Shown: piece by piece, positions 53,601-63,200 of the stretch | Numbering within the stretch: position 1 is the stretch's first letter | Layout of the letters: each line of letters opens with the position of its first letter | Assembly: GCF_014839805.1 (NCBI RefSeq) | Contig: NC_051142.1 | Span: forward strand, 3,534,001 to 3,598,000 | Reading direction: 5' to 3' | Length of the DNA stretch: 64,000 bases | Origin: Manduca sexta | Taxonomy: Eukaryota > Arthropoda > Insecta > Lepidoptera > Sphingidae | Translations under genes and position numbers: made by a program | Notes under the pieces: model-generated | What the model was told of the DNA's origin: nothing | Database searches by the model: none | Seen by the model: the letters and a program-made list of their open reading frames with translations, nothing else

Positions 53601-56600
53601 GTTTTTCTTCACACGATACTTTATTTTCTCCCCTTTGCAGATTAATAAGAGGCGCTGGCGGCGGTTTCGGTTTCACAGTGGTTTGGACAAGACCTCCTAG
53701 AGTGGAGAGGGTCGCTCAGGGGGGGTCAGCTGAACGGGCAGGACTCAGAGCAGGGGATTACATTGTGTTCGTGGGCTCTAAGAATGTCGTCACAGCCTCC
53801 GAGGAGGAAGTTCGGAATCTTGTAAAGTGAGTTATGATTTTACATAAACATAAATTTCATGATTTGAGATAATATTGTTAACACCTAGAATTGAATATGA
53901 GTGTTGATTATGATACTTCTGAGCATGGAACTAAATTCTCAATTTTTTACAGATCAGCAGGTCAAATGCTCAACCTAGAAACATTCAGAAGAGTGCCCCC
54001 CAACGGGCTTGGTATTCGACCGCGGCTGGCCCAAGTAACCATTCCACCTCCAGAGTCGACTCCTCCTCCACCGCCCCGCTCACCCCGCGGAGCCGCGCTA
54101 GCCTCACCAGCAACAGCCGCTCGCCCTCCAACAGCTTGCTCCTCTACCAGCCAGTCGCTTGACAGGCGCAAATTACACCTACCTCAAGTGACTTTCTCCA
54201 AAGAGGTCGGTAACGGCATCATAGTTTGACATAACTTTTTTTATTTGTGAAACTAGTCATCCGTTTTAAAATTTTTAATTTTGGAATTCTATATTTGGCA
54301 GTTTAATTGTGGTGCTAGTAAGAGCTAAGTTAGCAAGGAGTTTCCGAATTATGTAACCTCATTTGAAAATTTTATTTTAGAAAATTATTTGTACATATTG
54401 GAAATGTACTGATGGAAATTATTAGATATCTAAATAGTTATTGGAGATAGTTTAAGTCGTGTAGTGTAGTTAGAGCAAATTTGTGGAAGCTATGTGAGGC
54501 AGAAGTGTGGTTAGAAATGCTATTTGTCGAGTTTATTGTAGCAACTGTTATTTTTGTACATGTATCATAGTGTGTATTGGTTTCGTTATTTATTTGTACA
54601 GACTTCACAATACATTCCACTATTTAGTGTAGATTTGGTATTTGTCGACTGTGCTCGTCGTGTGTTTGTTTTTATTTTTCTGAATAAGGAAGTATGTTTT
54701 ATAGAGCCAAATGAGATAAAGGTTCAACACACTTTAAGTCTTCTTATAACATGTGAATTTTAATGCATATTTTTCAAAGTTTAGACAAAGCGTGTTGCAC
54801 ACCCTTCGTCTTGATTAGATCGTAGGCTATATAATTAATTAATTATTTACCCAAGGCGTATAACGCAAACATGGAATCGAGATTTTCAAAATGAAATATA
54901 TACTTACATTTTGTCAAATATACGAGCACAGTATTTAGTTAGTAATTTAAATTCACTCATGGGGAAATCGTTACGTTTAAGCTTGGAGTTTTTGTTAATA
55001 TTTATTTTGTTAATGTTTTCCTTTTTATATTATCGATTGTCTTAGATTTTGCGTGTTTCACAACATTTGATAGTCCTGCGTCATATGTTTTTTTTTTTTT
55101 CTTTTTTGTATCTGTTCACTAAGCGAACATGATTTTGTAATGTAATTTAATTTATATTTTCATTTTAATTGCATATAAAAATTGGTTCCTGTTGTTTTTA
55201 TTTCGTTTCTGATTTATGTTTAATAATTATTTAAGTATAAATAAATTTATTTGCTTTTATTTTTTTTTTCATTTATGATTTTTTTACCTATGCCACCACC
55301 CTTTCCTGTTATTTCTTTGTAGTTGTAGTTTGTGTGTTGTTTAGACCGCTTAATTTAAATAGAGACTGATGTAGTAGGAATTTATGCATTAAAGTAAGTT
55401 AACGTATTAAGTATGGGTTAAATGATAAAAGATCATAAAAGAGACGTGTGCTACCATTTTCCATACATTTTGATACACGCTTGTCTATGGTGACACGATT
55501 TACTATTCGAAATTTAAACGCGCGATATTCACGCTGTGGTATTTGAGTTAAGGCGATACCTCAAGGTCTATTTTCATACATTTTGTTTCACCTTTAATCT
55601 GGGTAACTAAACAAGTATTGGCAAGTAAATAAAAATATATTTAAATGAATACATTAACGATACTATGACGTGTAAAGCGCTAAGGGCACTGTCACGAAAT
55701 ATCATTAACATCATGAACAATAGTATCCAGTTCGTATTGTGTGGTTGACTGTACCAACACAGGTCAGAGACGAATTGTACGAATGAGTATTGCTAAACAC
55801 AAACAGACCTGTTGCAAATTTGCTCAATTGCAAACAATACAAATTCAAATATAGAACTCAATACGCCATATTGGTATTAACAGTTCGCCAATATTGCAAT
55901 GTGTACTTTCGAGATAAACAAATATGAAGAGCATCAAACTGAGCAGTTTGTGATACTTGGGCAGTAACGATAGCGTTTAAAATGATAGTGAATAAATATT
56001 GGGCTTATTCGGTTTCGTAGCTAGATTCATTGTAAAATATTAAGCACTGTTTCACAAGTGTCCAGTAATACTCGCTGGCTCATTTTTACAAGTTTTTATG
56101 TTATATTTTATTTGCCAATTGTATATATCACATATTTCTAAATCAAAATACGATAATTAATTAGGCACGGCCACGAAAACAAAATATCCATAGTAAGTAC
56201 TTCTGGTGTATTTTTAAATATACTAAGCCTTCCTTCAATAAAATATTTCAGGAAAAAAAATTACAAGTTTCAAATTTATTCTGTTAAAATACTCGTAAAG
56301 CAGCTATTGAATTTAATATAACACTGTTAGCATAAATGACTACATCCTCCACCAGACGCCAGGGTTGTCCGGAGACGGCAGAAAGCGCGCCCTGCTAGCT
56401 GTTGTAGCAAGAGAACAACATTACGCCACCTGCGTGCAGTTCGGGCTGGTGCGGTTCGTGTCACCCCTAGCCGAGAGAGCAGACCTCATCGCGCCCTGCG
56501 ACCATCAATTACTATTCCAGAATATTGAGGAGGTTTGATATGATAATTTAAATATCGTTAATTTGAAATTAGAACATATTTGATGTGAAACAAATGAAAG

Positions 56601-59600
56601 GACAAGACTGTGGAAATTCGAAATACGAACGTACACACACGGGCCTTTTATTTACAAATGGATAGGTCAAGAGGAGGCGCAACTGGCGCACTCACTTTTC
56701 TCCATGTGTAGTCAGTCCTATGATGTGACAGGGGGCGAGCCTAATTTACTTTGGGATGATACTGAGTAGAAAAATCCAATATCACTTTGTCCGATCCGGG
56801 AATCGAACTCAAAACCTCAGCATTGCAGTCATACCGTAATACAATTACATTACTGAGGCAGTTTACGTAATACGAATGCATTATGTGTACTCAAAGAAAA
56901 TAATATTACATTAGATGAAAAGTCTAGGAAGTTAAAATATAGACATGCGTCCTATCCTGCATTGTATAAAATTAAAACAAACAGAACAAAAACAATAATA
57001 AGCCCATAATTTTTTTTAACATAAGAAATTCACACCTCTGAAATATATAACTATACAATATGAGCTGGTTATTTAAGAAAATATGATAATATGGCTAATC
57101 GCCTGCATCAGTGGTAGACATTTTTACCTTGAAACGTTTTTTAAAAAAAAACTCCTCTTCTATATAAATTGGTAACTATAAAAATACAAAGCAGTTTCAA
57201 TAAGACAAGTAAAGAAAATAAAGCAAATGTTTATTCTACAGATATTCAGATTATCAGAAGACATTTTAGACCAAGTTGTCCAAGATGACGGCGAGATCCA
57301 GACCTCGACCGTGGTCGCCGTGTACTTGCAGAAGACCCCAGTGTTCCTTAGCCTTTATAAGAAATATTGTCTAGGACTGAAAAGAGCTGACTGTGTTTTG
57401 GTGAGTGCACACTATATCTTTGTCAGTTTATTGATGTTTTGGCGTATACCGTTAAAATACGGTGTTAAAAGTACAATTCCATGGCGTATTCTAAATTTGA
57501 AAATGCAAACAAAAATTTGAAAACCCAAATTATAACTTTGCTATGGATGATAAGGTTTTACAACAAAGAATTTTTAACAGACTTATAATATTCAAGGAAG
57601 ATTTTCTATACACTACGTATATGGATTAAAAATTCTATTAAACGGAAAGAGCGGCTTTGCGGAATTTAAGAAATTAAAAATAAAAGATCTTGTACCTACC
57701 TATATATTTTAGAATTTCCATTCAAATGAATACCTCTCTTTTTTGCCTCATTCATTATCAGGTGAAAAAGTCAAAGGACCCAAGCGGAGCCTTCTCGCGG
57801 TTCTGCACGAGCCCTCCCATTCCGAGAAGAAGGCCAGACATAACCTCTTTAGTACACAAGCCGTTGGAACAGTTTCGGGAACTGCTGAGGCTGATGCGGG
57901 CTGCGGCATCAGCGAACGGAGCTGGACCCTACGACCAGCTCGAGAAAAAACAATTGCAAGTCATTGTGGAACAGTTGCAGGTGAGTGATGATTGGAGACA
58001 TACGCACCGCCTAGTATAATATAGCTATGTCCTACTGCTGGACACGGGCCTCCTCTGTTACTAAGTATTAGGTCTTAGTCCACCACGGTGACCTAGTGCG
58101 GGTTGGTTTTAGTAATATTGCCGAGTAATTTGATGTTATAAGATAGTAATTAGATGTCACTGAACCTTGAGTTTCTAATAAGGCAGTAATCTGATTAGAA
58201 AAATTATTTATATTCCCAATTGAAAATTACATAGGTAAATATCTTATATGAATAAAAACAATGAATTTAGTTACATTATATTGTTTTCAGAGTGGTTACC
58301 AAGATGTGACAGCTGGGTCTGGTCTGATGGGGCTCGCTGGCGACGGCAAACCGTTACTCTCGGTGGCTGATTTAGAAAGTCGGCTCGTGTTCACTAGGTG
58401 TAAGGTAAGATAAAAAGCACTTTAAAAAATTGCAGCTACTCAAAAATAATATTGACACAAATTTCCCGAACGGAACGCAGTAATAATTCAGAAACAATTT
58501 ATCATTACACAAAAAGAGCGGTTGTCAAACGTATCCTTACATTTAATGTATACCTGAGGTATACATTCTAGCTATTCTACTAGCTTTTTTATTTAATTTA
58601 ATTTTTATTTAATTTCCAAATTCTACTACGAATTTGGAAATCATTCCTCACTCTTATCAAGATTAAACATGTTCAGACTAATTAGACCAAGTCTACCTTT
58701 CACAGCCGTTCGTGCTAAGTACAGCAGGCCGTCAGTGGATCTTCGGAGGGGAGCTGTCCAGGGTGGAAGGTCGCGCGGTGAGGCCGTACTGGGCGCTGTT
58801 GTTCAGTGACCTGCTACTCTTCGCCACTGTCTCCAGGGATCGGGTGCTGTTCGTCACAGAGGAGCCTGTGGCCTTAGGAACTGTTTCGGAGGCGCAGTTT
58901 AATGTTAGAAAGAAAGGTACTTTACACATTTGAAACATAGTTAAACCAGTCGTATGATTATTTGTTTTTACTATATTACAATATAATAATGCCAGCCCAT
59001 CTCCTAAAGTTGTGGATATTTTGAATAATATTAAAGACCAGAAAAAATTATAGTAGTTCCGAAAGAAAAACTATGTTGAGACTAAAGATGTTACCTTGGA
59101 AATAACGATTTTGTTTATTAAACTTAAGACTACTATAGCTCTGCATTTTTTGTTACAATTACGGTTTTTTGTGTTCCAGCGACAGAGTTCCGGTTGATCC
59201 TGGGTCGCGCGGGCGGCGAGTCCCCGCTGGTGTCGTGCGCGCCGCGCACGCCGGGCCGCACGCGCACCGTCGTGCTGCGCGCGCCCTCCATCGACCTCAA
59301 GGCGGTCTGGCAGAGCCTGCTGCAGAGGCAGATGTGAGTCTACCATTCCATTTATTTTACTCTTATAGATATAATAATTAGTAATCCTATACTCAGGTAT
59401 AATATAGTGTCCTCTGTTTTGTTGCTTTGAAGTTAAATACAGATTCTTGATTTCCAATACCTACTAGATGGTGTATACTTGTTATAAATATTTGCTATTT
59501 ATCACAGTGCACTAGAATTGTTCGAATATACGTATTTTATCGAATTAAGAATTTTAATTACGGTCATTTTGTTTCAGATACCGAGCGCACACAATGAGCG

Positions 59601-60208
59601 GCACGCCCCTCGGTTCTCCGCTGGACTCTCCGGACCCTCAGCTGACCTTCTCCCTCGCGACCCTAGACTCGCAGCAACGCCAGGTATCCGCCTCAAGCAT
59701 CCAAAGACACTCGAGTTTAGCTCTTCTGCCGGCCAGCTCTTATCGCTCTCACTTAAACATGCTCGTCGAGGAACGACCTGAGAAAGAAGTAAGAGTCAGC
59801 TTCGACGTTAGAACTAGTTCCGATTCTCCCACTCCCAAACCTGTTAGAGGTCCTCTTAGTACAGTGTGGAGAACGGCTCCCACGCCAGAAACTCCATCTG
59901 CCAATCTCTCTCCAGCTGACTCCCAAACGTTTTCCTCACACTTCGTATCAACATCTAGTATCGAACGGAACGATGAGAGACCTACTTCTCCAAGTGCCCA
60001 ACTGACTCCTGAAGGCGGAGAAGATTACTCCGAAGCGTCTCCCTGTCGATGGGAATCTTTCGAGGCTGATCTCGCTCTAGCCGACCTAGATGTCGACCCA
60101 TCTTACAAACACGCCGTTGAAGAGCGTATTTTCTTACCCGATGATCCTCTGTTGCCAAAAATGGCCCTGCCAGAACGGCCGACGCCGCCCGCCTACTTGG
60201 AACTTTGA
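30277..60208 (+). CDS. C2-PDZ-RhoGEF(DH)-PH protein, short isoform
   Basis: A spliced gene of 15 coding exons: 30277-32662, 32756-32820, 32982-33169, 52717-52943, 53093-53114, 53199-53381, 53641-53826, 53953-54205, 56356-56532, 57242-57400, 57762-57980, 58291-58404, 58706-58916, 59180-59333, 59578-60208. They total 5,175 nt, exactly 1,725 codons with the stop, and every junction is GT/AG and phase-matched. Order: disordered N-terminus (1-~777), C2 (~778-910), linker, PDZ (~1024-1100), proline-rich segment (~1110-1150), DH (~1171-1355), PH (~1390-1515), Ser/Pro-rich tail. DH-PH units act on Rho-family GTPases at membranes, and C2 and PDZ modules target proteins to membranes and partners, so a cortical or synaptic Rho regulator is likely. 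The DH core is divergent (see findings). C2-PDZ recalls animal RGS3, but the next domain is DH, not RGS. I do not assign an ortholog. The ATG follows an acceptor by 8 nt; coding could extend upstream, since no stop intervenes. Confidence 0.85.
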
Positions 60209-63200
60209 TCCGCGGAGTCAGATCCGGAGTTGGTAGATTCCTGCTTCCCCCGGACACATGAAAACAGCTGGAGATAGGGCTGTGAAGCCCCACCATGTAA
60301 CAGTGTGTTCTATAGTTCTTCATAGCTGGTGTTAGGAGAGCGGTCCGCGACGGATCGGTAAGCTTTCTTCGTGTAGACTGGCGGCGGCAAGGGCGACGTT
60401 GTTGGATTGTTATGAAATTTGCTTATAGTTGAGATTAAGGTTGTGGTAACAAAAAATTTTGAGAGACATATTTTCGAACATTAGCAGTATTAAAAAGAAA
60501 TCTCGGTATTTTGATTACAATAGAATGATGTTATAATTATAAGTCTGATGCCCACTTATGATGTGCTAAAATTGCAAAAATTCAAATTCAATTAAAATTT
60601 AAAAAGATCATTCAGACGAAATATGGAAATGTTGAATTTCTCAGAACTGAAATCGCTATACATGGGGTATTATTATACAACTCGCTTTAGAGTGATAGGA
60701 ATGTGTATGCCAATGTTTTACCAATATAGAATTCAGTGTCAAAATGTAACTATAGGGTACCAATAGTAGCGACTAATGTACAACATACTCTTTTCGAATA
60801 CATGTTTGCTTCTAAGTCTTCCGTCCTTCTATTAAGATTAAAATCAAAATGCTTCTTACATTCGGTGATGTTTTCTATAGCTGATTAATTTGAAATCTTT
60901 CTGCTATACTCAATTGTACTACACTGTGTCAAGGAACAACTAGCTATATTGTGGAACTAATGAATGTTATTGTAAACCGTGTACAGATTGGAGAGAACTT
61001 CAATCTGTATTCTGTACATAGCCTTACTGTACACTGTACAGGTCATGTGGATATTTGGCGATCAGCTTCGCGAACTAGCAGATCATGCTGGATCATTGTA
61101 GCAATACACATAGCATTTTGTTTCAACAACGCTTGTTTAGCACACGTTTCCATTAGCATAGAATGTAATTACAATGAAAAATGGTAGTCGATGTGATACA
61201 AAAATTTGTTTATCGCTTTTCATTTGATGTGTTTACTAATTTAGTTTTAATATCCATGTAATTGCAGACTTTGATGGATTATAGTAACGCGTGTTGTACC
61301 GCTAGCATCGCAAAATGTTCACATAACCTAATCAGCCCCGGGGTTCTTGTGTGTCTGTATATTGTGAATCTTGTTTTTTACAAATTCGTAGATAGACTCA
61401 ATAATTTTCGATGTCTTTGGCTGTGTGTAAATTTTAATATAGTCTTATGGATGGTATGAAGGGATAAAAAATAATTTTGAGAAAACGTTTTACTGATAGC
61501 TCTCGATTCTTTGTGACATAATTATAATGGACTTGAAAATATATGAAATTTGGATGTTTATGTTTAGATCGGAGCAGTATATTTCTGATTGTCCGTAAAT
61601 AAAGTGGATTTGTCAATGATGAACTGATATTTGATTTACATACAATTTTGCGACGCTAACGAAACTAAAAACGTCTACCATTTTTCTGTGTACATTACCT
61701 TTAATTGGATTATTGTAAATGTATGCTAAATTTTGTACGTCGCAGTAAGCATACCTTGTGATTTACCTACTCTGTATACTATAAATTTCAATTTTAATAT
61801 GTGAATTAAATACCAATAAGTGCCTAGGGTAAGTACATTTATTTATTTATCAAATATCCACATTGCCTTACTCATAAAAATGGACATACAGATCAGATTT
61901 CTAATACATCACATTTGAATACATACGAACTTTATAGAAAGAAAGAAAGAAACTATTTGTTTATTATAGACCCGACGTAGCTCAGCGGAAACACAGACAG
62001 GGGCTGGAGGCAGTGCGACAGAAGGAGCTAGGAGTACAAGGAGTAGAGGATCCACGTTACATCTGCAGAGGTGGATGACGCAGCTGCCCGAAGCTGAGGA
62101 GTTAGACCCGCCGGAACCTGACATGGAGGTTAGTTTGAATGAGATAACGTCTTGCACTGAATAATAAAAAATTTGTCTAAAAAGGCATACTACTTTTTTT
62201 CTAGAGTCATTAACAACAAAATTTGAGATAACAAAATGATGTCAAAAACATATTTCTATAGATTTAAGATAATATTCTTTACAGATGTGGAGTGTAGAAG
62301 AATTAAGAAAGAGATCAAAGGAACTAAACCTCTTAGAGGTTGCAGAACTTGTATCGAATCATGAAAGCAAAGGTGCTTCGCCTAATGAAAAGAAAGATAA
62401 CGATAGAAGTCCATCAAAAAGCAGTAATTCCGGTAGTCAAGTATGTATTGAACCCAATTAATCTATGAAGATTGACATGCTTCAAATGTAATTGAATTAA
62501 ACAAGTATGAATATAATTTCCAGATAACGGTTCGAACCAGCCCCGTAGTAGTAGACACAATTCCTGTCTGCAGGCAGTGTCATAAAAGATGCTTATCAAA
62601 GCCAAACAGCCCCTTAATATCACAGAAAGAGCCGCCTGTAATTCCTGCCAAACCGAAAACAGAAGCGTCCCCACAAAGCTCCAATAAAAGCTCAACGAGC
62701 GCGTGTAGTGCAAACTGCGGTAATAGAAAACCCAAACCGATCTGCCATCTAGAAAGAAAAGGTGCTATAAAGATACGTGCCGAAGATGGCCCGAAAGCAG
62801 CTATGAAAGTAATAGATTCAATAGAGCAAAGTCAAAGGATGCTCAAGTCAAAATCTTATGAACTTAAAACTGATTCACCCATTCTAACTCCAAGCATTCA
62901 CTCAAGAAGTCACACGAAAAGTCAGTTGGAGTTAAGGAAAGATGTTTCAATAAGATCGCCTAGTCCGTCATCTAGTAGTAGAAATAATAGTCCATTATCC
63001 ACCAGTCATACCACATGTAGTTCTATGGTCTTTAACTCTAGTTCTAATGATTTAAGAATGTCCAATTCTAATATAGCCAATCAGGTGCAATGCGTCATAG
63101 CCCAAGAGAAGTATCTTAATGAGGTTAAATGTGTAGAAAATATTACATTAACTAAGGCGAAAACAGCATCATCAAATCATCCTTCACCACTGACAGCAAG

